Source: Allobosea caraganae
GTDB lineage: Bacteria > Pseudomonadota > Alphaproteobacteria > Rhizobiales > Beijerinckiaceae
NCBI RefSeq assembly: GCF_003351345.1
Contig: NZ_QQTO01000033.1
Location: 248,001-312,000, forward strand
Direction of reading: 5' to 3'
Length of the DNA: 64,000 nucleotides
Shown: one piece after another, positions 45,863 to 54,115 of the stretch
How the letters are laid out: each line of letters begins with the position of its first letter
Position numbering within the stretch: position 1 is the first letter of the stretch
Made by a program: the position numbers and the translations under genes
The notes under the pieces: model-generated
What the model saw: the letters and a program-made list of their open reading frames with translations, nothing else
What the model was told of the DNA's origin: nothing
Database searches by the model: none

Positions 45863-47500
45863 ATGCCAGATTTCGCGGGCGGCAATCCTGTCGGCATTCC
45901 GGCCGCGATGGAGCAGGCCATCCGCAGCATCTGCGCGATCGAGAACGCCGGCCCCCGCGACGGCACCGGCTTCCTGATCTCGAAGGACTACGTGCTGACC
46001 AACTATCACGTCGTCAGCGCGCTCATCGAGGCGCAGCACGACGATGCCGCCAGGGCGGCCGCTTTCGAAGCAGCCGAATGCCGCTTCGACTATGTCACCC
46101 CGGGGTCGGGAGGCCACGCAATGCTGGGCGAGACCGTGCGGATAGCCGAGGTGGTGACGTCCAGGGAGCCGGCGCCCGGCGACATCCTGCCGGGTGGCGA
46201 TTTCCCGCCGACCCATCTCGACTACGCGGTGATCAGAATCGCCAGGAAGATGGGAGAGCTGCCTGCGGCCGACGGGCGTCAGCGCGGCTGGATTCCACTC
46301 TCGGCTCGCGCGACCGTACCTGTCGCGGGAGAGGACGTGTGGATCCTCCAGCATCCCTGGGGCGAGGGCTGGACGCGTGTGCAGCAGAGCCTCATCTATG
46401 CGGACGGCATGATCGTCGACGGGGCTGCCGCCGGCGGGCGGCGCGTCGTCCACAACGCGTCGACGCGCGTCGGCTCCTCGGGCAGCCCATGCTTCGCCGT
46501 CAACAGAGGCTTCGCCTTGGTCGCGCTGCACAACTGGGGCAACGGCGCCGGCGAGGGCCGCGCCATCCCCATTCTCCTGATAGCAAATGATCTTAGGGGA
46601 CATCCCCTAGCCCACCTGATCCTCGACATCCCGCTTCCAGCGCGAAACACTCGGCCGAATCCAATCAACGTAACCTCCCGCAAGCAGGCGGCACTGTGCC
46701 TGATGGATCGGAGTGATCCAGAGAACGATCTCATCGTCGCGGTCAACGGCGAGCTCCGCTGGAGCCCGCCGGGCGACGACCTGCCGCTGGTGCATGTGAT
46801 CGTCTGCAAGGAAAGCGACGGCCAAGAATACTTCGCGGATCGTCTGCAGCATCTCATCTTCAACGGGCCGGCCGAGCGTCGCGATACCAAGCGGATCGGC
46901 GCCCTGAAGCGACGTCTCACGCCGCCGACGCGGAACGTGTCGGCACCGCGCTGGCCTAAGCTCGAGGGAGCCGCGTCCGGCAGGCACGAGCGGCGGCTGC
47001 GGCGCCTCCAGAACGAGCTGCTGCAACTCGAAGCGCAGGGCAGCCACCTCCTCATCCTGCAGACGTCGATCGACATCGAATGGGCCGCGGAGACCGAGCG
47101 GCAATTGATCGAGGCCTTCGCCAAGAAGGTATCCGACCGCTTTTCCGGCAGTCCGGACAAGATCCAGGTGATCGTCATCTTCATGACGCCCGACGACGAT
47201 GCCGGCCGCAGGCTGGGGGAAGCTTTCGAGAACCTGTGGTGCGTCGGCCAGGCGCCACCTCATTGCGGCGTCTGCCTGCGCTTTGAGGACATCGACAGGG
47301 ACGACCTTCACGAGTGGCGCGAGCAGCTGGAGCAGGCCTGGGGCGAGAACGCGGCCTTCGCAACGGCGCTGCGCGCCAGCTTCAACGCGAGCCGGACGAG
47401 GCCGCTCGCGGAGGTCGCCAAGGAACTCGACGAAAGCCTCGTCGCCTACATCAACAGCGCGGTCGACGACCCGAATCCGGCAGGGGAGCAGATGCGATGA
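45863..47500 (+). CDS. Trypsin-like protease fused to an inactive-STAND-like domain
   Basis: 545 residues. Residues about 15-250 are a trypsin/V8-like protease: His in YVLTNYHVVSA (about 49), Asp in HLDYAVIRIA (about 120), Ser in VGSSGSPCFAV (about 206). Residues about 275-535 resemble the inactive-STAND domain of conflict systems (CLMDRSDPENDLIVAVNGEL, HLLILQTSIDIEWAAETERQ, GVCLRFEDIDRDDLHEWREQ) without a Walker A motif. The protein overlaps the MoxR gene by 4 bp (ATGA). In published conflict systems such trypsin-STAND adaptors couple sensing to effector activation; that role here is inferred from domain order. Confidence 0.68.
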   Translation: MPDFAGGNPVGIPAAMEQAIRSICAIENAGPRDGTGFLISKDYVLTNYHVVSALIEAQHDDAARAAAFEAAECRFDYVTPGSGGHAMLGETVRIAEVVTSREPAPGDILPGGDFPPTHLDYAVIRIARKMGELPAADGRQRGWIPLSARATVPVAGEDVWILQHPWGEGWTRVQQSLIYADGMIVDGAAAGGRRVVHNASTRVGSSGSPCFAVNRGFALVALHNWGNGAGEGRAIPILLIANDLRGHPLAHLILDIPLPARNTRPNPINVTSRKQAALCLMDRSDPENDLIVAVNGELRWSPPGDDLPLVHVIVCKESDGQEYFADRLQHLIFNGPAERRDTKRIGALKRRLTPPTRNVSAPRWPKLEGAASGRHERRLRRLQNELLQLEAQGSHLLILQTSIDIEWAAETERQLIEAFAKKVSDRFSGSPDKIQVIVIFMTPDDDAGRRLGEAFENLWCVGQAPPHCGVCLRFEDIDRDDLHEWREQLEQAWGENAAFATALRASFNASRTRPLAEVAKELDESLVAYINSAVDDPNPAGEQMR

Positions 47501-48549
47501 GTTTCGGCCAGTTTGCGGCGATCTGGAATGTTGACAGGGAGGGCGCGCGGGCGGATGCCGTCGCGCTCACCGAAAACGGTGCGCCGACCTTGAAGGGCAA
47601 GGGCTACCAGCTCGACGGCGACGTCGTCGCCGCCGTCGACGTGGCGCTGGCGCTGGGCCGGCCGCTGCTGGTCTCCGGGGAGCCGGGCTGCGGCAAGACG
47701 GAACTCGGCTATGCCATCGCGCGGCGGCTGGGGATCGACCGCCTGTACCTGCATTCGGTGAAGTCGAATTCCGAGGCCGGTGAGCTCTTCTACACCTATG
47801 ACGCGCTCTCGCGCTTCCGCGCCGCGCAGCTCCGGGAGACGCAAGACGGCGTCGCCAAGGCGGCGCTGTACGACGATGTCGGAGACTATGTCGAGTTCCA
47901 GGCGCTGGGCCGGGCGCTGATCGAGGCGCATGAGAGCGCGGCGGTCGCGCCGCTGCTGCGCGGCAAGCACCGGCCCGATCCGGAGAAGCCGACCGCCCCG
48001 CCGCGACGTTCCGTCGTGGTGATCGACGAGATCGACAAGGCGTCGAAGGATTTCCCGAACGACCTGCTGCATGAAATCGAGACGATGAGCTTCCGCGTCC
48101 GGGAATTCCCCGGCGATCCGCCACCGGAGACGCCGCCCGGCTATGCGCTGTCGCCGGAGTTGCGGCCGGTGGTGCTGATCACCTCCAACGAGGAGCGACA
48201 ATTACCGGACGCCTTCCTGCGCCGCTGCATCTTCCACGAGATCAACTTCCCTGAGGGCGACATCCTGAAGCGGATCATCGCGAGCGGTCTGACGGCCCGG
48301 CTCGAACGAATGGGCCTGAGAGGCCGGCCGGATCGGAATCTCGGCGACGGGAGCATCGCAGACCTGGTCAAGCTCCTCTTGGACTTCCGCGGGCAGGACC
48401 CGGACAAGAAGCCCGGCATCGCCGAGATGCTCGACGCGGCGGCGCTGCTCGCGGTGTCGAAGAGCACCGATCTCGCGGTGGTGCGGCCCGCCCTCGCCAA
48501 GCTCAAACGCGACAGCAGGATCCTCGACATGCTGACGAAGCAGGCGTGA
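47497..48549 (+). CDS. MoxR-type AAA+ ATPase of the conflict locus
   Basis: 350 residues. Walker A SGEPGCGKTELGYAIARRLG (about 60-75), Walker B VVVIDEIDKASKDFPNDLL (about 173), sensor 1 VLITSNEERQLPDAFLRRC with arginine finger, and a C-terminal lid (DMLTKQA end). It differs from the CoxD-like MoxR at 28.9 kb in its N-terminus and has ELFYTYDALSRFRAAQL after Walker A, which is typical of MoxR in ternary conflict systems. It overlaps both neighbours (ATGA upstream, GTGA downstream). It likely remodels the membrane vWA-like and propeller proteins encoded next. Confidence 0.88.
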   Translation: MSFGQFAAIWNVDREGARADAVALTENGAPTLKGKGYQLDGDVVAAVDVALALGRPLLVSGEPGCGKTELGYAIARRLGIDRLYLHSVKSNSEAGELFYTYDALSRFRAAQLRETQDGVAKAALYDDVGDYVEFQALGRALIEAHESAAVAPLLRGKHRPDPEKPTAPPRRSVVVIDEIDKASKDFPNDLLHEIETMSFRVREFPGDPPPETPPGYALSPELRPVVLITSNEERQLPDAFLRRCIFHEINFPEGDILKRIIASGLTARLERMGLRGRPDRNLGDGSIADLVKLLLDFRGQDPDKKPGIAEMLDAAALLAVSKSTDLAVVRPALAKLKRDSRILDMLTKQA

Positions 48550-51179
48550 ACGCGATGGGTTTCCGGCTCGACAGACCGATGCTGGAGCGCCTCATCGCGC
48601 GTTACGAGATCGGCCGCGCGCGCAGCGGCATGGGTTCGATGCTCTACCGCGTGACGCCGCAGCAGCGCATCGACGCCCTGCAGATCAGCATCGCCGCCTA
48701 TGCCAGCGGCGGGGTGCCGGAGGGCGACCAGCGCGATTTCTGGCTGAAATACCTGCGGCCGGTCCTGGCCGAGACGAGCGAGGCCGCGGCCGCGCTCGAC
48801 GAAGCCTACCGCGACGTCCTGCGCGACTTGGAGGCGCAACCCCGGCCGGGATGGATCGAGCGGCTGACGACATGGCTGCGCAGCCGGATCACGGTCTCGA
48901 CGAAGGACATCGCCGACCTGGCCAGGCGGCGGGTCGGCATCTCGCTTGCCATCCTGCTGGCTTGCTTCGTCGTCGTCGTCATCCTGGTCGAGGCCCAGAG
49001 AAGCCCGTGGCAACGCCCCCGGCCGGAGGTCGAGCCGGGACCGTACGATCAGGCGCGCCAGATGATGGCGGAGACCACAAGCGACAGCCGCAACGCCTCC
49101 GCCTATGAGCTCATGCGCAGGACCACGCTGCGGGCGATCGAGCAATATGGCGACGACTTGACGCCGCGCGCCCTTGCCATCGGCTTCTCGGGCGAATGGC
49201 CGCATCTCGGGCCGCCCGCGAGCCTGCTGGCCCGGATGCTGCGTCGCTTCCCGCTTCCCGCCGACCGACCCGTGCCGCATACTAGGCTCGGCGCACTCGC
49301 GCTCGCCCACTATACCGCGCAAGCGGCGGCCGCCACGGTCGGCGACGGCACGGCCTCGTTCGAAGCCATGATCGGCACCGACGACCAGCTGAGCCGCCAA
49401 TGGACGCAAGCGCAGGCCTCCGGCCCCGCACTGGCCACGCCCGCAGCCGCGCGCGCGTTTGCCCCGTCCTGGCCGTGGTGGATCGTGCTCCTGCCTTTTA
49501 CCATCCTGATTCCGGCGGCGGCTTGGGCGTTTTCCGGACGGGCCGCACTGCGGCACCGCCTTCTCGACGACCGCCTGCGCGCGGCCGCGAGCCTGCGGCG
49601 GGACGTCATTCGCAATGCGAGGTCCGGCGAAAAGGGGTTGCCGGAGCTGTTCCAGACCTGGCTCGACCCACCGCCGAAACTCGACGGCACGCGCACGGCG
49701 CGGCGCCTGCTGCGGCTGCGCGAGGACCGTCCCGGACGACGGCTCGATGCCGCCCGCAGCCTGCGGGCGACGCTGGCCTCGGACGGTGACCTTATCACCG
49801 TGATGCGTCCGGCCAGCCGGGCGGTCGAGTTCGTCTTCCTGGTCCGCCGGCGCCACCGCCACGACCATGAGCGGGCGCGGGTGCTGCGGCTGCTCTCGGC
49901 CCTGTCGCAAGCCGGCGTCACGCTCACCGCCTATGACTACGCGCCCGATCCACGCTCCCTGACGGCGACCGCGCGGGCCGATCCGCAGGCCGGGCGCGGA
50001 CCACGCCGCACCCTCGACCTGCGCGGCCTGCGCGAGCTGCACGCGGATGCGGTGCTCGTGCTGGTCAGCGACGGGGAGGAACTGCTCGAACCGCTCGGAC
50101 AGACCCCCTATCCCTTCGTTATCGCCGAGTTGCGCTGCTGGCCGCGGCGCATGCTGCTGACACCGACGCCCGTGGCCGAATGGGGCGAGCGCGAGATGCG
50201 GCTCGCCTTTGCGCTCGACGCGCCGATCGGCCGCGCGACCATGACTGGGCTCGGCGATCTCGCGCTCGGACTTGCCCCGTCTGCGCCTGAGGGCCGGCCG
50301 CGCCGTGCGCTGAGGCTCGCCGCCGCGGAAACCCGGCTGCAGGCCCGCATCATGCGCTGGTGCGACGAGGCGTCGGCGATGATCGCACCCGACCCGACGC
50401 CGCCACGGCCCAGCCTGTTCTGGAACGAGGACCGCCTGCTGTCGCTTCGCCTCGCCCTCCCGCCCGCCCCGGAGACGCAGAAGGTCGTCGTCGAAGCGAT
50501 TCAGCGCTGGCTCGGCGCCGGCTATTTCTGGTTCGCCGCCTGCGGCCTCTACCCGCAGTTGCGCTTCGATCTGACGCTCTGCCTCGGCCAGCGGCTGCGC
50601 CGGTTCGGCGAGCCGGCCAATCCCCGTATCTTCACCGAAGCCATCTTGGAGCGCCTCTGCGGGTTGCCATGGCTTCGCAGCGGCCACTTGCCGGACTGGC
50701 TTCGTATCGCTGCCTTCGCCGAGTTGAGCGATCGGGAGCAGAGGATGGCGAAAGGCGTCATCGACGGGCTGCTATCCGGCGCGCGGCCGGCCCTGGCCGA
50801 GCTTCGAAACCTGCCGGTCTGGCAGCCGGACTGGAGCGGCCAGCCACTGAGCGATGACGAGGTCGTGCTCGAGCGTGCCGGCACGACGCCCGAGCCGCCG
50901 CCCGTCGACGCGGCGGCGATCGCAGCCGCGGTCGCGGCGGACGCGAACAGGCGCTGGTTGCGCCGCGGCTTCTGGCGGATCGCCGGCTTCGCTGCTTGGG
51001 CCGCCATCGCCTCCTGGCTATGGCCGATGCCGGCCGAGGCCCCGCATCCGATCGGCGCCTGGTGGCCGCTCGCTGCCTTCGTCATCGTCAGCCTCCTGCT
51101 GAGCGCGGCCGCAATCCTGCCGCGGCTGACGGTGACGGCCCCCTCGACACGCGCGCCGGCGCGCACGGGTCCGACATGA
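48546..51179 (+). CDS. Four-TM protein with degenerate vWA-like domain
   Basis: 877 residues starting at GTG 48546 (an ATG at 48555 is an alternative). TM helices at about 130-149 (ISLAILLACFVVVVILV) and 308-330 (WWIVLLPFTILIPAAAWAF). A soluble region at about 425-600 has the alternating pattern of a vWA domain (AVEFVFLVRRRHRHDHERAR, LVLVSDGEELLEPLG, RRMLLTPTPVAEWGEREM). Two more TM helices lie near 811 and 838. The metal site DxSxS is absent. It is coupled to MoxR upstream and to the propeller protein downstream, so it probably fills the vWA slot of a MoxR-vWA system. No enzymatic domain is recognised. Confidence 0.62.
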   Translation: MNAMGFRLDRPMLERLIARYEIGRARSGMGSMLYRVTPQQRIDALQISIAAYASGGVPEGDQRDFWLKYLRPVLAETSEAAAALDEAYRDVLRDLEAQPRPGWIERLTTWLRSRITVSTKDIADLARRRVGISLAILLACFVVVVILVEAQRSPWQRPRPEVEPGPYDQARQMMAETTSDSRNASAYELMRRTTLRAIEQYGDDLTPRALAIGFSGEWPHLGPPASLLARMLRRFPLPADRPVPHTRLGALALAHYTAQAAAATVGDGTASFEAMIGTDDQLSRQWTQAQASGPALATPAAARAFAPSWPWWIVLLPFTILIPAAAWAFSGRAALRHRLLDDRLRAAASLRRDVIRNARSGEKGLPELFQTWLDPPPKLDGTRTARRLLRLREDRPGRRLDAARSLRATLASDGDLITVMRPASRAVEFVFLVRRRHRHDHERARVLRLLSALSQAGVTLTAYDYAPDPRSLTATARADPQAGRGPRRTLDLRGLRELHADAVLVLVSDGEELLEPLGQTPYPFVIAELRCWPRRMLLTPTPVAEWGEREMRLAFALDAPIGRATMTGLGDLALGLAPSAPEGRPRRALRLAAAETRLQARIMRWCDEASAMIAPDPTPPRPSLFWNEDRLLSLRLALPPAPETQKVVVEAIQRWLGAGYFWFAACGLYPQLRFDLTLCLGQRLRRFGEPANPRIFTEAILERLCGLPWLRSGHLPDWLRIAAFAELSDREQRMAKGVIDGLLSGARPALAELRNLPVWQPDWSGQPLSDDEVVLERAGTTPEPPPVDAAAIAAAVAADANRRWLRRGFWRIAGFAAWAAIASWLWPMPAEAPHPIGAWWPLAAFVIVSLLLSAAAILPRLTVTAPSTRAPARTGPT

Positions 51180-53218
51180 TGGCCGCGCCCGTCGACGGAA
51201 CCCAGGCCAGCACCGTTGCCGACGGGGGAGGCGAGCAGCAGCCGGGTCTGGCGCGCTGGCTGCGCTCGGTGCTTCGCGTGCGCGGCCTAGTCCTCGTGCT
51301 GGCCGGACTCGTCGCGCCGCTGTTGATCGCCCTCGCCATAGGCTTCTTCATGCATCGTGTGCAGCGGGACGTAGCGACGAGCCTCCTGCTCGCAGCGGTA
51401 ACGGCCGATAATCCGCCAGCCGGTGCGGCGATCCCGCTTGTGCCAGGCGACGGCATCAGCGCGCTGGCGTGGAGCCCCGCAGCCGGCGGGCCGCTCTTCG
51501 TCGGACTGCACTCCGGTACCATCCTCAGCGCGACGCCGGGCGGCATGGTCTCGCGCCAGTCCGCCAGCCGCCCGCGCGAGCCGATCGTCTCCCTGACGCC
51601 GACGCTCGACGGCGCTGAGCCGAGGCCGGTCTGGCTTTCGCAGGAGCCCGGCCTCGACGGCGCTATGTACCAGGCCGATGGCGGCCCTGTCCCTGACGGC
51701 CTCGTTCTGCCGCTGTCGAACCGGCTATTCGGTCTCTCGCCGAGGCGTGGCCCGGGAACGGCTCAGCAGTCGCAGGTCCTGACGAAGGACCCGCGCGGGC
51801 AGGACGATCCTCAGCAGCAAGAGCTCAACGGCCTTCTCGATCGCTGGGGGGTGGACGCGACGATCACCGCGGCGCGCGGATTTCGCCTCCTGCCCGAGGC
51901 AGAAGCGTTCGTCGTCGGCTACGGCAACGGCGCGGTCAGGGTCGTGAACTGGTCAGGCCGCGCGCCGGTCGTGATCCGGCAAACGATTAGCGATGCCGAC
52001 ATCGCGCTGCTGCATAACGGTGCGGTCGTCGCCATCGCAGGGCGTGACATCGCGACTGGCAGCACCGTCCGCTTCGCCACGGCCGGGGCCAACGGAACGA
52101 TCAACCTCTACCGCCAGAACCCGGGCGACTACCTTACCCTGCGGGTGTTGCGCCCGGCCGGCGCCTTGACGGTTCGCGGCCGTCCCGCGGTCCCCAACCC
52201 GGCCACCATCGTTGCCAGGGATGGCCTATCCTTGTCACGGGACGGCCGCGTCCTGATGGTCTACGGCCAGGATGGCGGCATTCATATCGCGCGGCTCGCG
52301 GAGGGCGCGACGGAGACGGAGGCCCCGGTTCTGCAGCGCTATCCCCTGCCGCAATTGCGCGTGCAGCGACGAGGCGGGCCGTGGACGGAGACGTTGACGC
52401 TCTCGATACAGCGAGCCTTGATTCGACGCGGCTTCGAGATCGGAGCCGTTGACGGCATTCGTGGCCCCGTGACCTCTGCCCGGCTCCGAGAATTCGCCGA
52501 GGAGAACGGCCTCGGCCAAGCCGCGGAATCCGAGATCGTCGACGCCCTGCTCGGCGCCGTCTGGCGAAGCAGCGCCGCGGCCTTGTCGCCGCGGGGCAAC
52601 GTCTTCGCCATTGCGGGGAATGACGGGGCGATCCATCTCGTGCGCCTGCCGGACGATCCGATGGCGGACCCGGCGACGGCGCAAACCGTGGCGCTTCCCG
52701 GCCATGGCGACGTCATCACCCATTTGGCGATCTCGGCGGATGGCAGCTACCTCGCCACCGCTGGCCTCGACGGTCGGCTCCGGATCACCGATCTCGACAA
52801 GGCGTGGCTGCTTGCGGGCTGGCCGCTGGCGGTGTCGCCGACCGGCCCGCCGATTGCCGAGATGACGGCACGGCCCCTCGACAGCCCGGCGGCTCCGTCC
52901 GCGCCTGCGGCGGGCGACGATTTCATTATCGTCTTCGGCGGAGATGCCTCGCTCGCAGCGGCGCAGGACGAGATCGCGCGGGCGCGCCGGGCCGGCATCG
53001 GCAGCGCCGTGGTCTACTTGCGCGACGATTCCTATCGCAGCATCGCGGTCTTTGCCGACGCGCAAGCCCAGGCGGCAGCCTTGCCCGTCCTTCAATCCCT
53101 GTCCCCCTGGTCGCGGGACGCGTACAGGACCAGGCTTTCTGCCTGGTGCCCGGTGCGGCGAGTGGATGAGGGCTTCACACGCTGCGATCTACCACCCAGC
53201 GGAGTTCGGGCGAATTAA
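51176..53218 (+). CDS. TM protein with beta-propeller, peptidoglycan-binding and SPOR-like parts
   Basis: 680 residues, start at 51176 overlapping the upstream stop. A single TM helix at about 37-58 (LVLVLAGLVAPLLIALAIGF) follows a cytosolic N-terminus. WD40/YVTN-like repeats occupy about 90-400 and 465-545 (SALAWSPAAGGPLFVGLHSG, LAISADGSYLATAGLDGRLR). A PG_binding_1-like motif is inserted at about 406-450 (SIQRALIRRGFEIGAVDGIR). The C-terminus (FIIVFGGDASLAAAQDEIAR) resembles SPOR-type sequences seen at the end of caspase-family conflict proteins. It is last in the rightward operon and probably senses the envelope (inference). Confidence 0.62.
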   Translation: MMAAPVDGTQASTVADGGGEQQPGLARWLRSVLRVRGLVLVLAGLVAPLLIALAIGFFMHRVQRDVATSLLLAAVTADNPPAGAAIPLVPGDGISALAWSPAAGGPLFVGLHSGTILSATPGGMVSRQSASRPREPIVSLTPTLDGAEPRPVWLSQEPGLDGAMYQADGGPVPDGLVLPLSNRLFGLSPRRGPGTAQQSQVLTKDPRGQDDPQQQELNGLLDRWGVDATITAARGFRLLPEAEAFVVGYGNGAVRVVNWSGRAPVVIRQTISDADIALLHNGAVVAIAGRDIATGSTVRFATAGANGTINLYRQNPGDYLTLRVLRPAGALTVRGRPAVPNPATIVARDGLSLSRDGRVLMVYGQDGGIHIARLAEGATETEAPVLQRYPLPQLRVQRRGGPWTETLTLSIQRALIRRGFEIGAVDGIRGPVTSARLREFAEENGLGQAAESEIVDALLGAVWRSSAAALSPRGNVFAIAGNDGAIHLVRLPDDPMADPATAQTVALPGHGDVITHLAISADGSYLATAGLDGRLRITDLDKAWLLAGWPLAVSPTGPPIAEMTARPLDSPAAPSAPAAGDDFIIVFGGDASLAAAQDEIARARRAGIGSAVVYLRDDSYRSIAVFADAQAQAAALPVLQSLSPWSRDAYRTRLSAWCPVRRVDEGFTRCDLPPSGVRAN

Positions 53219-53284
53219 GAGAGGCTTCCCCGGCGAGAGCCTCGATCACCGAGGCTGGAATTGCCATATGCATCACGTCCATCG

Positions 53285-54115
53285 TCAGAGCTGATGCAGC
53301 CGCAAGAGCTTCCGCGCTTCCGCGACCGAGGCGACGTGGCGCCCATGCTCCCCGGCCAGGTCGGCCACGCGCTTGACCAGGGCGGCGTTGGAGGGCGCCA
53401 GCGTGTTGCGGTCGAGCCTGACATTGTCCTCGAGCCCCGTGCGGCAATGGCCGCCGAGTTCGAGCGACCAGCGGTTCAGGGTGAGCTGGTCGCGCCCGAT
53501 GCCGGCGCCGGTCCAGGTTGCGTCCGGCGCGAGCCGCTTTAGCGTCGCGACGAAGAACTCGAATGCCGCGCGGTCGACCGGCATGGCGTTCTTCACGCCC
53601 ATGACGAACTGGACATGCAGCGGTCCCTTGATCTGGCCGGCCTTCTCCATCTCGACCGCCTTGAAGATCATCGACAGGTCGAAGGCCTCGATCTCCGGCT
53701 TGACTCCGTGCTGGAGCATCTCGCTCGCCAGCCAATCCACCAGGTCCGGGTTGTTCTCGTAGATCCGCGTCGGGAAATTGCAGGATCCGGTCGAGAGCGA
53801 GCACATGTCCGGCTTGAGCGGGATCATGCCGCCGCGCTCGCGCCCGGCGCCCGAACGCCCGCCGGTCGAGAGCTGTACGATTATGCCAGGGCAATGCCGG
53901 TGCAGGCCCTCCAGCAATCGGCCGAAACGCTCGGGGTCGGAGGTCGGCGTGCCCTCGTCGGTGCGGACATGGCAATGCGCCAGCGTCGCGCCGGCCTCGA
54001 ACGCAGCTTGCGTCGACTCGACCTGCTCGGAAATCGAGATCGGCACCGCCGGGTTGTCGCGCTTGGTCGGCAGCGAGCCGGTGATTGCGACGGTGATGAT
54101 GCAGGGGGTGGTCAT
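53285..54115 (-). CDS. BKACE-family beta-keto acid cleavage enzyme (DUF849)
   Basis: 276 residues. The family zinc motif ATLAHCHVRTDEGTPT, SLSTGSCNFP and VKPEIEAFDLS are seen. BKACE enzymes condense a beta-keto acid with acetyl-CoA and cleave it to a CoA ester and acetoacetate; substrates vary and cannot be read here. The gene overlaps the upstream dehydratase gene by 4 bp (ATGA) and is the last of the leftward aromatic-acid operon. It converges with the protease locus. Confidence 0.88.
   Translation of the reverse strand: MTTPCIITVAITGSLPTKRDNPAVPISISEQVESTQAAFEAGATLAHCHVRTDEGTPTSDPERFGRLLEGLHRHCPGIIVQLSTGGRSGAGRERGGMIPLKPDMCSLSTGSCNFPTRIYENNPDLVDWLASEMLQHGVKPEIEAFDLSMIFKAVEMEKAGQIKGPLHVQFVMGVKNAMPVDRAAFEFFVATLKRLAPDATWTGAGIGRDQLTLNRWSLELGGHCRTGLEDNVRLDRNTLAPSNAALVKRVADLAGEHGRHVASVAEARKLLRLHQL

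Noticed and set aside
34546-53218. Classifying the protease-nuclease locus as a prophage or integrative element
   Set aside because: Lysozyme, M15 and nuclease genes recall phage, but no integrase, capsid, tail, terminase, IS or attachment repeats were seen in or beside the locus.
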